Of a stretch of 64,000 nt of DNA, positions 24,583-35,283 are shown piece after piece. Origin of the DNA: Actinoplanes oryzae (lineage in GTDB: Bacteria > Actinomycetota > Actinomycetes > Mycobacteriales > Micromonosporaceae); NCBI RefSeq assembly GCF_030757795.1, contig NZ_JAUQWH010000002.1, forward strand, positions 62,001 to 126,000, given 5' to 3'. Numbering within the stretch: position 1 is the stretch's first letter; each line of letters opens with the position of its first letter. A program made the position numbers and the translations under genes. The notes under the pieces are model-generated. The model ran no database searches and was not told where the DNA came from. It was given only the letters and a program-made list of their open reading frames with translations.

Positions 24583-27500
24583 TCAGCCGCCGAGCTCCAG
24601 GATGCGGTCCAGCACCCGCCGCGTCGCCTTCCCGTCGTCCAGGTCGCAGAAGCGGGCCCGGAACGCCGCCCGCTCGTCCTGGTAGGCCGTCGGGTCCGCC
24701 GCGACCTCCACCAGCGTCTTGATCACGTCGTCGGACGTCATCAGGAGCGGGCCGGGGGCCTCGTTCTCGAAGTCGAAGTAGAAGCCGCGCAGCCGGTCCC
24801 GGTAGTGCTCGAGGTCGTACGTGAAGAGCAGGATCGGCCGCCCGGTGTTGGCGAAGTCGAACATCACCGAGGAGTAGTCCGTGATCAGCACGTCCGCGAT
24901 CGAGCAGAGGTCCGCCATGTCGGGGTAGGTCGACACGTCGATGGCGAAGCCCGAGCCGTCGTTCGGGATGGGGTCGACGACGTTGGGGTGGCGGCGCACC
25001 AGCACGACGTGGTCGTCGCCCAGGGCCCGGCGGGCGGCGGCGAGGTCGAGGTGCATCGACATCTTGTAGCGGCCCGAGCCGTAGAACTCGTCGTCCCGCC
25101 AGGTGGGGGCGTACAGGACGACGCGCTTGCCCTCCGGGAGGCCGATGCGCTCGCGGATGGCGGCCATGGCCACCGGGTCCTGGTTGACGAGCACGTCGTT
25201 GCGGGGGTAGCCGGACTCGAGCATCTCGCCCTGGTAGCGGAAGGCCCGCTGCAGGATCGGGGTGCTGAAGCGGTTGGGCGACACCAGGAACGACCAGTTG
25301 GGCGTCTCGCGCTCGACCCGCTCCAGGTAGTTCCAGTCGGCGTGGCGGATGTCGTCGACGTCGAACGCCAGCCGCTTGAGCGGGGTGCCGTGCCAGATCT
25401 GCGCCACGACCTGGCCGGGGCGGCGGACGAACCAGTCCGGCAGGTGCGAGGTGGTGACGATGAAGCGCGCGGTGGCGAGGGCCTCGTACCACTCGGTGCC
25501 GCCGAGGCGGGCCGGGGTGAGCGTCTCCGGCACGGGGGCCTGCCCGTCACGGACCGTCAGATACTGCGCCTCGAGCGGCAGCCCGCGGCGGAGGATCTCC
25601 TCGTGGATCCGCCTCGGGCTGTCCGAGTACTGCCGGCCGCCGAAGCACTCGAACAGCACGGCGTCGCGCAGTGGGCTGCGGCGCAGGGTGGCTGTCCGCT
25701 TCTCGCGCAGCTGGGTGCGGGCGTAGGCGCCGCGCTCCTCCACCCGGAGCACCGAGCCGGCCCGCAGCGCCACGAAGTCGCCGTCGGAGAGCTCCAGGAG
25801 GAACTCGCGGTGCTCGTCGGGCGAGTAGGCCGGGCAGATCGCCCGGACGGCGTTCGCCACGACCAGGTTGGTGAACCTGTTGGGGCCCTCGGCCCGGTGC
25901 GAGACCAGGATGTCCCACAGCGAGGGCCGCAGCTCGATCACGCTGCCCCAGGACGGCACCTTGCTCGGGTTGATCCGCGCCGCCCACTGGTCGCCGTCGA
26001 CGGTGACCTCGATCGGGCACTCGTCGGTGCCGTTGCGGGTCCGCAGCTTGATCTCCGGCGGGCCGTCGACCGGCCGGAAGTCACCGGTCAGCACGAGCGT
26101 GCCGTCGGGCTCCCACCCGGCCGTCCGGGCCACCGGGCCCTGGGCGCGGGCGCACAGCCACAGGAAGCCCGCGGTGGAGCGGCGGACGAAGACGTGCCGG
26201 TCGAACGCGGTGGTCCAGGCGCTCGGGAGGTCGTCGCTGACCAGGTGCTCGGACCGCTGGCCGCCGCTGAAGAACCCCATCTGGATGCGCCAGCGGTCCA
26301 TCGGGCCGCCGGGCGGGGGCATGCTGGCCGGCCCGGCGTCGCCGAGCAGGTCCTTGAGGTCCATGACCGCCCGGAACGGGGTGCTGCCGTGCCGGGTCTC
26401 GCCGAACTCGACCGCCGCGTGGGCGTCGGCGATGTCGGGGACCCGGCACAGCCGGATGCGTCCGGCGCTCGGCTGGCTGCCGAGGACCTGGCCGGCGATG
26501 ACGAGCTTGTCGTCCTCGAAGGTGATCGAGGTCGCCTTGGCGGACACCTTGTCGATGCGCAGCATCATGTTGGCGCCGTCGGTCGACGGGGTGATCTGGG
26601 TGGAGGCGTCCAGCACCTGGCGGGTGAGGCGCAGCTTGGTCGGCAGCGCGCCGACCTTGAGCCGGCCCTTGCGCAGCTTGGTGCCGGAGAGCACGCCGAC
26701 CGCGATCTGCCAGCGGCCCTCGGTCCAGCCGCCGCCGGACTGCAGGTCGACCGGGTCGATGGTGACCTCGAAGCCGGACCAGTCGTACGACTGCTGGGGG
26801 CGGCTGGAGGTGGCGGTCGCCTCGGGCTCGCGGCGCGCGGTGGTGGGCAGCGTGATCGTGCGGCCGGTCTTGCGCTCGCGCAGGCGGATGACGCGCACCG
26901 AGGTCCACCGGGAGTTGGCCGGGGTGCCGTCGACGTAGGCGTAGCCACGGAGGACGAGCTTGCCGTCGCGCCAGGTCACCTCGGTGACCCGGCTGCGGAG
27001 CGCCGGCTTGCCCAGCTCGTAGAGCTCACGCGGGACGCCCACCGCCGGGTCGTCCAGGAAGGGCAGCTCGGCGTAGCGCTTGTTGCCCTCGTGCTTGGTG
27101 CCGACCGTCATGCCGGGCCGGCTGGCCTGCAGCACCTCGATGACTTCCGCGAGCTTGTCTTGGCGCACGAGGTGCCAGAGCACCTTGAACTTGGGGGGCA
27201 GGCGGTCCATCGTGTCGGGCGACACCCGGTCGAGGAAGAGCTTGACCTCGCGCATGAACGCCGCCTGGAACTCCGGGCCGGCGTCGGGCAGCTGGCGGGC
27301 GACGATCGCGAAGTCGTCGACCAGCACGTTGTAGTCGTAGGCCTGCTTGACCTCGTCCTGGCCGTGGTCCTGCAGGAAGCTGCTGACGGTGTCGATCGCC
27401 CGGAAGCGGTCGCCGGTGGTGCCCCAGTCGTTGAGGCGCTGGGTGATCGACTGCTCGCCGGCCTCGCGGCGGCGCCAGTAGTAGACCGGCACGCTGAGGA

Positions 27501-28224
27501 CGTCGACCGTGGTGGCCATCGCGTGGGCGATCAGCGACGGCGGGATGTCCTCGTGCAGGCCGGGCGGGAAGGTGATCCCGTTCTCGTCCCAGAACCGGCG
27601 CCGGTAGACCTTGTTCCACATGGTGCGGTCGCGCAGCAGGGCGTGCCGCTCCCGGACGTGGGTGCGCAGCACGGTCTTGCTGAAGGTCGCGGTGTGCATG
27701 CCCGACGGGGCGGCGCCCTTGGAGGTCAGGAGCCGGACCGCGCCGCACGCGAAGTCGGAGCCGGTGTGGTCCAGGGTGTTGATGAGCAGCTCGTAGGCGT
27801 AGGACGGGACGATGTCGTCGCCGTCGCAGAAGGCCAGGAAGGTGCCCTTGGCGGCCGCGATGCCGGTGTTGCGGGCGATGCCCGGGCCGCTCTCGCTCTG
27901 GTGGATCGCCGTGAAGCGGGAGTCCTTGGCCGCCCAGGCGTCGGCGATCGCCGCGGTGCCGTCGACCGAGCCGTCGTCCACCACGATGACTTCGAGGTTG
28001 TGGTAGGTCTGGCGGGCGAGCGACGTCAGGCACTCGTCGAGATAGGTCTCGATGTCGTGAGCGGGCACCACGACGCTGAGCAGCGGCCTGGTGCTGGTGC
28101 TCGGACGCGTTGCTTGATCCTCGGCGGACCCGGTGACGCTGGGTGACCGCTGCGCCGGGATCCGCTGGGCCTCCGCTTCCCGTAGGTGGGCGCGCTCGTC
28201 CGCGCCGACAGTACGGTTGTCCAC
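24583..28224 (-). CDS. GT2 glycosyltransferase fused to glycerophosphotransferase (TagF type)
   Basis: A 1213-residue cytoplasmic-face enzyme. Residues about 45-300 are a GT-A fold family 2 glycosyltransferase (SVVVPAHDIETYLDECL, VVDDGS, then FCDGDD as metal motif). About 400-870 is beta-rich and unassigned. About 930-1210 is a CDP-glycerol:poly(glycerophosphate) glycerophosphotransferase domain with IWHGTPLKR, VVLYAPTWRDDEF and ITDYSSVMFDFANTG. This suggests synthesis of a teichoic-acid-like or sugar-phosphate wall polymer. GTG 28224 is preferred because GAGGAG lies about 8 nt upstream; GTG 28233 would have none. Confidence 0.87.
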   Translation of the reverse strand: MDNRTVGADERAHLREAEAQRIPAQRSPSVTGSAEDQATRPSTSTRPLLSVVVPAHDIETYLDECLTSLARQTYHNLEVIVVDDGSVDGTAAIADAWAAKDSRFTAIHQSESGPGIARNTGIAAAKGTFLAFCDGDDIVPSYAYELLINTLDHTGSDFACGAVRLLTSKGAAPSGMHTATFSKTVLRTHVRERHALLRDRTMWNKVYRRRFWDENGITFPPGLHEDIPPSLIAHAMATTVDVLSVPVYYWRRREAGEQSITQRLNDWGTTGDRFRAIDTVSSFLQDHGQDEVKQAYDYNVLVDDFAIVARQLPDAGPEFQAAFMREVKLFLDRVSPDTMDRLPPKFKVLWHLVRQDKLAEVIEVLQASRPGMTVGTKHEGNKRYAELPFLDDPAVGVPRELYELGKPALRSRVTEVTWRDGKLVLRGYAYVDGTPANSRWTSVRVIRLRERKTGRTITLPTTARREPEATATSSRPQQSYDWSGFEVTIDPVDLQSGGGWTEGRWQIAVGVLSGTKLRKGRLKVGALPTKLRLTRQVLDASTQITPSTDGANMMLRIDKVSAKATSITFEDDKLVIAGQVLGSQPSAGRIRLCRVPDIADAHAAVEFGETRHGSTPFRAVMDLKDLLGDAGPASMPPPGGPMDRWRIQMGFFSGGQRSEHLVSDDLPSAWTTAFDRHVFVRRSTAGFLWLCARAQGPVARTAGWEPDGTLVLTGDFRPVDGPPEIKLRTRNGTDECPIEVTVDGDQWAARINPSKVPSWGSVIELRPSLWDILVSHRAEGPNRFTNLVVANAVRAICPAYSPDEHREFLLELSDGDFVALRAGSVLRVEERGAYARTQLREKRTATLRRSPLRDAVLFECFGGRQYSDSPRRIHEEILRRGLPLEAQYLTVRDGQAPVPETLTPARLGGTEWYEALATARFIVTTSHLPDWFVRRPGQVVAQIWHGTPLKRLAFDVDDIRHADWNYLERVERETPNWSFLVSPNRFSTPILQRAFRYQGEMLESGYPRNDVLVNQDPVAMAAIRERIGLPEGKRVVLYAPTWRDDEFYGSGRYKMSMHLDLAAARRALGDDHVVLVRRHPNVVDPIPNDGSGFAIDVSTYPDMADLCSIADVLITDYSSVMFDFANTGRPILLFTYDLEHYRDRLRGFYFDFENEAPGPLLMTSDDVIKTLVEVAADPTAYQDERAAFRARFCDLDDGKATRRVLDRILELGG

Positions 28225-28560
28225 TCCGCTCACTCCTCAATCCGGTCGAGGCCGGATCGCCCGCTGTCTTCCGGCTGGCTCGCCGCCCCCGGCACGCTAC
28301 ACGTGCCGTCAATCGCTGACGGATGGTCGCCGACCAGGAGCGACGGCCAATTTAGCATTGATCTGTCCAGATCGAATCGGGCAAACAGCTCATTATGGGC
28401 AGGTGTCCGGCGGGTGTCACCAGCCTGTCCTCCGCCCGGTGGTCGCCGAGCAGGGGGATTGCCGCCGGCGGGCGTCTCCGGCCGGAATCCGCAGTCCGCG
28501 GATCGTTCACGCATTGTGATCATCGAAGTGTTGCGCGGGAGCCCGGACATGGCTGTTGTC
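28225..28560. other. Intergenic region upstream of the TagF-like and groEL genes
   Basis: The 589-bp gap between the two divergent genes holds no convincing open frame. The part to 28560 should carry the promoter of the glycosyltransferase gene, but no clear -35/-10 pair was found. The groEL operators follow, and 28623-28813 is the groEL leader. Confidence 0.5.
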
Positions 28561-28561
28561 C

Positions 28562-28587
28562 TTGCACTCGCCCCAGGGGAGTGCTAA
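28562..28587 (+). promoter_or_regulatory. CIRCE operator 1 (HrcA site)
   Basis: TTGCACTC, nine bases, GAGTGCTAA: one mismatch from the CIRCE consensus. HrcA binds such sites and represses groE genes until heat shock. Confidence 0.85.
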
Positions 28588-28595
28588 ACAAGTTC

Positions 28596-28622
28596 TTGGC
28601 ACTCGCGACCAGTGAGTGCCAG
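28596..28622 (+). promoter_or_regulatory. CIRCE operator 2 (HrcA site)
   Basis: TTGGCACTC, nine bases, GAGTGCCAG. It lies 8 bp after the first CIRCE element, so the two centres are about 35 bp apart. Two adjacent sites would allow tighter repression. Confidence 0.8.
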
Positions 28623-28711
28623 CAGGTCGGGACGGTGGGGTCACGGCCGCGGTGCCGCCATCGGCGCCGGGGCACGGGACCGGTCGTCGCGGGCTATCCG
28701 GCTCGGCCTGA

Positions 28712-30436
<1,725 letters not shown>

Positions 30437-30489
30437 GTCCAGCCCCACCCGGGTGAGCCCCCTCGCGGGGTGAGCCCGTCGCAAGGCAC

Positions 30490-30530
30490 GAAGAGCGGGT
30501 CGCCCTCCCCGGCGGCCCGCTCTTCCTTTT
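30490..30530 (+). terminator. Terminator after groEL
   Basis: A 15-bp stem (30490-30504 with 30511-30525, one G-T pair) with a 6-nt loop and a CTTTT tail. Confidence 0.85.
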
Positions 30531-30572
30531 GTCGTACGCCCGCCGCGGCCGATGAGGAGCCACGGCGGGGCC

Positions 30573-31826
30573 TCAGTCGGCGAGGGTGACGACGGTGCCG
30601 GTGTGGCGGGCTTCCTCGGCGGCCCAGACGACGCGGTGGGTGGCGAGGCTCTGGACCGCGTCCGAGGTGAGCAGCGACGGGTCGTTCGAGGCCACGGCCG
30701 CGAGGAAGGCGTCCAGCAGACCCTCGTCGCCCCCGCCGTGGCCGCCGGCGGCGTCGGGACCGCCGGGCACCGTGGCGGTGAGGGTGGTCTCGGCGCCGGT
30801 GCGGAAGTCGACGTAGCGGGCGGTGTGGCCGTCGCCGTCGAGGTAGCCGTGGGTGCCCAGCAGGCGGGTCCTGCGGTGCTCCATGGGTGTGAAGGCGCTC
30901 ATCGTGAAGGAGCAGGTCGCGCCGTCGGCGAACTCCATCGTCACGACCTGGTGGTCGACCACGTCGTTGTCGCTGGCGTAGACGCAGCGGCCGTACGGGC
31001 CCGTGCGCAGCGCCTCGAGCACGGCGCCCTCGGTGAACTCGTCGGTGATCGCGCCCAGCGGCCAGAAGTGCTGCTCCTCGTCGGCCAGCGCCGCCAGGTA
31101 GAACTTCGTGGCCGAGTACGGGCACGTCTGCTGGAGTGGGCAGTCGACGCACCGGTCGGCGGCCGTGGGCGGGCGCTCGGCGGCCCGGAAGTGGGTGAGG
31201 CTGCCGAAGGAGCTGACCCGCCGGGGCGTACGCCCGAACACGTAGACCAGCCAGTCGATGTCGTGACAGCTCTTGGTGAGCAGCATCGGCCCCGACTCCG
31301 TGGAGTTGCGCCAGTTGCCGCGCACGAAGGAGTGCGCGTGGTGCCACCAGCCCACCGGCTCCAGGTGCTGCACGCTCACCAGCCGGCCGATCAGCCCGTC
31401 GTCGAGCGCCTTTCTGATCATCCTGGTGTACGGCGTGTACCGGAGCACGTGGCACACCGCGAAGATGACGCCGTTGCGCAGGGCGGCGTCCGCGATGGCC
31501 GTGGCCTCGGGCTCGGTCGGGGCCATCGGCTTCTCGAGCAGGATGTGGTAGCCGAGGTCGGCCAGGGCGACGGCCGGGCCGAGGTGCATGCGGTCCTGGG
31601 TCGCGATCACGGCGGCGTCGGCGAGGCGGGGCTGCGCGGCCAGTCCGGCCCAGTCCTCGTACACGTGCTCGGGCGGGATGCCGAACTCGGCGGCGACCCG
31701 TTCGCGGCGGTGCCGGTCGGGCTCGGCGACGGCGACGACGCGGCCGCGACCGGAGGCGACCGCGTGCCGGGCGTACGCCTGACCCCTCAGGCCGGCGCCG
31801 GCGAGGGCTAGAGTCACTGCGGGCAT
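30573..31826 (-). CDS. Gfo/Idh/MocA-family sugar oxidoreductase
   Basis: A 417-residue NAD(P)-dependent oxidoreductase. The N-terminal Rossmann fold begins LALAGAGLRGQAYARHAV, the EKP motif is LLEKPMAPTE, and the C-terminal domain includes SCHDIDWLVYVFG. The unusual segment CVDCPLQQTCPYS, with three cysteines, may bind a metal; it recurs in a subgroup of this family. ATG 31826 has GGAGGG 4 nt upstream. It is divergent from the ROK regulator next to sugar transport genes, so it probably acts on the imported sugar or its acid. Confidence 0.85.
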   Translation of the reverse strand: MPAVTLALAGAGLRGQAYARHAVASGRGRVVAVAEPDRHRRERVAAEFGIPPEHVYEDWAGLAAQPRLADAAVIATQDRMHLGPAVALADLGYHILLEKPMAPTEPEATAIADAALRNGVIFAVCHVLRYTPYTRMIRKALDDGLIGRLVSVQHLEPVGWWHHAHSFVRGNWRNSTESGPMLLTKSCHDIDWLVYVFGRTPRRVSSFGSLTHFRAAERPPTAADRCVDCPLQQTCPYSATKFYLAALADEEQHFWPLGAITDEFTEGAVLEALRTGPYGRCVYASDNDVVDHQVVTMEFADGATCSFTMSAFTPMEHRRTRLLGTHGYLDGDGHTARYVDFRTGAETTLTATVPGGPDAAGGHGGGDEGLLDAFLAAVASNDPSLLTSDAVQSLATHRVVWAAEEARHTGTVVTLAD

Positions 31827-31854
31827 GGGTCCCTCCGGAACGTTACTCTGGAGT

Positions 31855-31867
31855 CCATGATTATTGG
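31855..31867. promoter_or_regulatory. Putative ROK operator, copy 1
   Basis: CCATGATTATTGG in the 74-bp gap between the oxidoreductase and ROK genes. Ten of its thirteen bases recur before the binding-protein gene at 33080-33092 (CCATGATAATTCC), and it stands out as AT-rich in GC-rich DNA. Confidence 0.4.
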
Positions 31868-31900
31868 TGGCCGACGGCGTCGTTCACAAGGGGGTCCGGC

Positions 31901-33028
31901 TTGACCAGCGGCGGGGATCTGTCCCGGCTTCGTCAGCTCAACGCGCTGGCGGCGCTCAAGGTGGTGCGGGCCGCGGAGGGCGGCCTGACCCTCACCGAAT
32001 TGTCGCGCCGCACCGGCCTGTCCCGCGCCTCGACCGAGGATGTCGTGCGCGATCTGCTCGGCCGTGGCTGGGTGACGGAGGCCGAGCCCACGGCCGGCGG
32101 GGTCGGGCGGCCGGCGCGGCGCTACCGCTTCCGGGCGGACGCGGGGCGGCTGCTCGGCGTGGACATCGGCCGGCAGGAGGTGCTCGCCCTGCTCACCGAC
32201 CTGGACGGCGAGGTGCTGCACAGCCACCGGGTCGCCGTCACGCCCGAGCTCGGCCGCGCCGAGCGGCTGGCGGCCACGGACCGGGCGGTGGGTGCGGTGC
32301 TCAAGGAGGCGGGCCTGCGCGGCGACCGCGTGTGGGCCAGCGGGGTCGCGACGACCGGGCTGGTCGACGGCACGGGCAAGGTCATGCTCTCCGAGGCGCT
32401 GCGCGAGTGGACCGGCGTGGACCTGGCGGCGCACGTCCGGGGCCTGGTCGGCGGGCCCGTCCTGGTCGAGAACGACAGTAAGCTCGCGGCGCTGGCGGAG
32501 GGCTGGCTGGGCGTGGCGCGGCACGCGAAGGACGTCGTGTTCATCCTCTCCGGGGTGGCCACCGGCGTCGGGCTGATCATCGACGGCAAGCTGCACCGGG
32601 GCTTCGGCAACGCGGCCGGCGAGATCGGCGCGCTGCCCGCGGTGGGCTGGACCCGCGCCCCCGAGCACCTGAAGCGGCCCGAGGGCGGCGACATCTTCGC
32701 GGCGGCCCGGGCGGGCGACCGGCGGGCCGCGGCGGCGATCAGGAAGTACGTGAAGGACCTCGCCCTCGGCGTGTCGGCGCTGGTCCTGACGCTGGACCCG
32801 GAGCTGGTCGTGGTCGGCGGCGCCTTCTCGAGCGCGGGGGACCTGATCGCCGGGCCGCTGCGGCAGGAGCTGGACCGCTGGTGCCTGCGGACGCCGGAGA
32901 TCCGCGTCTCGGAGCTGGCCGGGCGTGGTGTGGCGCTCGGCGCGGTCAAGCTGGCGGCCGATCACATCGAGGCGGTGCTCGCCTCCAGGTCGGGCTTCAC
33001 GTCGACCGACCAGTTCTCCCGGGCCTGA
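31901..33028 (+). CDS. ROK-family transcriptional repressor
   Basis: A 375-residue NagC/XylR-type regulator: a winged helix-turn-helix (LTLTELSRRTGLSRASTEDV) then a sugar-kinase-like ROK domain with GVDIGRQEVLALLTD, GVATTGLVDG, VENDSKLAALAEGWLG and VVVGGAFSSAG. It probably senses the sugar or its phosphate and controls the flanking genes. TTG 31901 follows an AGGGGG site. The next gene is 111 nt away with its own promoter region. Confidence 0.87.
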   Translation: MTSGGDLSRLRQLNALAALKVVRAAEGGLTLTELSRRTGLSRASTEDVVRDLLGRGWVTEAEPTAGGVGRPARRYRFRADAGRLLGVDIGRQEVLALLTDLDGEVLHSHRVAVTPELGRAERLAATDRAVGAVLKEAGLRGDRVWASGVATTGLVDGTGKVMLSEALREWTGVDLAAHVRGLVGGPVLVENDSKLAALAEGWLGVARHAKDVVFILSGVATGVGLIIDGKLHRGFGNAAGEIGALPAVGWTRAPEHLKRPEGGDIFAAARAGDRRAAAAIRKYVKDLALGVSALVLTLDPELVVVGGAFSSAGDLIAGPLRQELDRWCLRTPEIRVSELAGRGVALGAVKLAADHIEAVLASRSGFTSTDQFSRA

Positions 33029-33079
33029 ATGTTGATGAAGTCGTAACAATCGAAGGCCTTGCCATAATTTCACTGGTCC

Positions 33080-33092
33080 CCATGATAATTCC
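33080..33092. promoter_or_regulatory. Putative ROK operator, copy 2
   Basis: CCATGATAATTCC about 48 nt before the sugar-binding protein start. It shares CCATGATNATT with the element before the ROK gene. A further AT-rich stretch, GCCATAATTTC, lies 10 nt upstream. Confidence 0.4.
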
Positions 33093-33139
33093 TCAAGCGC
33101 AGGACCGCCGGGCCACGGCGGGTGTCGGAGGGACCACGT

Positions 33140-34381
33140 ATGCGCGCCACCACACGAATCGCCGCTGCACTCCTCGGGGCCACGGCCCTGATGCTGTCCG
33201 CCTGTTCCCAGGATTCGTCCGGATCCGACGACAAGGTCACCCTGTCCTACGCGGTCTGGGACCAGACCCAGAAGGCCGCGATGGACCAGCTCGCCGCCGA
33301 CTTCACCAAGAGCCACCCGAACATCACCGTCGACGTCCAGCTGACCCCGTGGGAGGGCTACTGGACCAAGCTCAAGGCCGCGGCCACCGGCGGGGACGCG
33401 CCCGACGTCTTCTGGATGAACGGCCCCAACTTCCAGCTGTACGCCTCGAACGGCGTGATCAGCCCGAACCCCGAGCAGGTCGACACGTCGGTCTATCCGA
33501 AGGCGCTCGTGGACCTCTACACCTTCGACGGCAAGATGTACGGCCTGCCGAAGGACATGGACACCGTCGGCGTCTGGTACAACAAGGCGCTCTTCGACGC
33601 GAAGAAGGTGCCCTATCCGAAGGACGGCTGGACCTGGGCCGACTTCCAGGACGCCGCCGCGAGGCTGACCGACGAGGGCAAGGGCGTCTACGGCACCGCC
33701 GCGTCGCTGAGCAGCTTCCAGGAGTACCAGTACAACACCATCGCCCAGGCCGGCGGCTACGTGATCAGCCCGGACGGCAAGAGCTCCGGCTACGCCGACC
33801 CGAAGACCATCGCCGGCCTCAAGTTCTGGACCGACCTGATCGAGAAGAAGCACTCGCCGGACCTCAAGACGATGACGGACACCATCCCGCTCCAGCTCTT
33901 CGAGGCCGGGAAGATCGCGATGTACTGGGGCGGCTCCTGGGACGTCCTCGAGTTCACCGGCAACGACTACACCAAGGACAAGGTGGACGTCGCGCCGCTG
34001 CCCACGGGGGAGAAGCAGGCGACGATCATCCACGGGGTGGCCAACGTGGTCGGGGCCAAGGGCGAGCACAAGGACCAGGCCTGGGAGTTCGTGAAGTACC
34101 TCGGCTCGCAGCCGGCCGCGCGGATTCTCGGGAAGACCGGTCCCATCCCGGCCTACACCGGCACGCAGACCGACTGGGTGAGCGCCCACCCGGAGCTGAG
34201 GCTGCAGACCTTCCTCGACGCGGTGAGCTACGCCGTGCCGTTCCCGGTCTCGAAGAACACCGCCGCCTGGAACGAGGCCGAGCTGAGCCACCTCACCAAG
34301 GCGTGGAGCGGGGAGCAGCCGGTCGAGCAGGCCGCGACCGAGCTGGCCACCGACATGAACGCGCTGCTGGCCAAGGAATGA
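33140..34381 (+). CDS. Sugar ABC transporter substrate-binding lipoprotein
   Basis: A 413-residue extracytoplasmic solute-binding protein of family 1. The signal peptide ends in lipobox LSAC (Cys22), so it is membrane-anchored. Features are VTLSYAVWDQTQKAAMDQLA, GGDAPDVFWMNGPNF and GLPKDMDTVGVWYNKALFD. ATG 33140 is preferred to the upstream GTG 33122 because GGAGGG stands 7-8 nt before it. The gene overlaps the first permease by ATGA. The substrate is probably an oligosaccharide or a sugar such as those handled by ROK-linked systems. Confidence 0.9.
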   Translation: MRATTRIAAALLGATALMLSACSQDSSGSDDKVTLSYAVWDQTQKAAMDQLAADFTKSHPNITVDVQLTPWEGYWTKLKAAATGGDAPDVFWMNGPNFQLYASNGVISPNPEQVDTSVYPKALVDLYTFDGKMYGLPKDMDTVGVWYNKALFDAKKVPYPKDGWTWADFQDAAARLTDEGKGVYGTAASLSSFQEYQYNTIAQAGGYVISPDGKSSGYADPKTIAGLKFWTDLIEKKHSPDLKTMTDTIPLQLFEAGKIAMYWGGSWDVLEFTGNDYTKDKVDVAPLPTGEKQATIIHGVANVVGAKGEHKDQAWEFVKYLGSQPAARILGKTGPIPAYTGTQTDWVSAHPELRLQTFLDAVSYAVPFPVSKNTAAWNEAELSHLTKAWSGEQPVEQAATELATDMNALLAKE

Positions 34382-35283
34382 CGTCCCCGCGCAGGCACCG
34401 GGTCACCGAGGCGCTGTGGGGGTACGCGTTCATCGCCCCCACGGCCCTCGGGCTCGGGCTCTTCTACCTCTGGCCGGTGCTGCAGACGGCGTACTTCTCG
34501 TTCACCGAGTGGGGCGCCTTCGGCGGCCACACCTTCAGCGGCCTGACCAACTACGAGCGCCTGGTGCACGACCCCGAGATGGGCCGCGCGCTGGTCAACA
34601 CGTTCGCGTACACGCTGCTGGGCCTGCTCTCCATCCCGCTGGCGATCGTCTTCGCGGCGCTGCTCAACCGGAAGATGCGCGGCGTCTCCGTCTACCGCAC
34701 CTTCTTCTTCCTGCCCGTGGTCACCATGCCGGTCGCCGTGGCGATGGTGTGGCGCTGGCTCTACAACGGCGACTACGGGCTGATCAACTACGTGCTGTCG
34801 CTGGCCGGCGTCGACGGGCCGAACTGGGTCGCGGATCCGGACACCGCGCTCTACGCGCTGGTGGTCGTCGGGGTGTGGAGCAGCGTCGGCTACAACCTGA
34901 TCATCTTCCTGGCCGGCATGCAGGCCATCCCCGCGGACTACTACGAGGCCGCGTCGCTCGACGGCGCCGGCGCGTTCCGGCAGTTCTTCCGGATCACGCT
35001 GCCGCTGCTGTCGCCCACCGCCTTCTTCGTGTCGGTGGTCTCGGTGATCGGCTCGCTCCAGCTCTTCGACCTCGTGTACGTCATCGGCGGGTCGGGCGCC
35101 GCGGCCCGCGCGAACCCCGCGTTCCCCCGGCTGCAGACGGTCGTGCAGCTCTTCTACGACCGGGCGTTCGTCACCAACGACCGGGGCTACGGCGCCGCGA
35201 TCGTGATGGTCCTGCTGCTCATCATCGTGGTGCTGACCGCGATCCAGTTCCGGCTCCAGAAGCGGTGGGTGCACTATGCCTGA
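34378..35283 (+). CDS. Sugar ABC transporter permease 1 (MalF-like)
   Basis: A 301-residue inner permease with six helices. The EAA loop reads YYEAASLDGAGAFRQFFRIT, which contacts the ATPase. ATG 34378 overlaps the binding-protein stop, and the end overlaps the second permease start by 8 nt. No ATPase gene follows; actinomycetes often use a shared MsiK-type ATPase for such importers. Confidence 0.92.
   Translation: MTSPRRHRVTEALWGYAFIAPTALGLGLFYLWPVLQTAYFSFTEWGAFGGHTFSGLTNYERLVHDPEMGRALVNTFAYTLLGLLSIPLAIVFAALLNRKMRGVSVYRTFFFLPVVTMPVAVAMVWRWLYNGDYGLINYVLSLAGVDGPNWVADPDTALYALVVVGVWSSVGYNLIIFLAGMQAIPADYYEAASLDGAGAFRQFFRITLPLLSPTAFFVSVVSVIGSLQLFDLVYVIGGSGAAARANPAFPRLQTVVQLFYDRAFVTNDRGYGAAIVMVLLLIIVVLTAIQFRLQKRWVHYA

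Noticed and set aside
24805-28146. An 1113-codon plus-strand frame opposite the glycosyltransferase
   Set aside because: A GC-driven antisense frame with no protein-family pattern; the minus-strand gene has clear domains.
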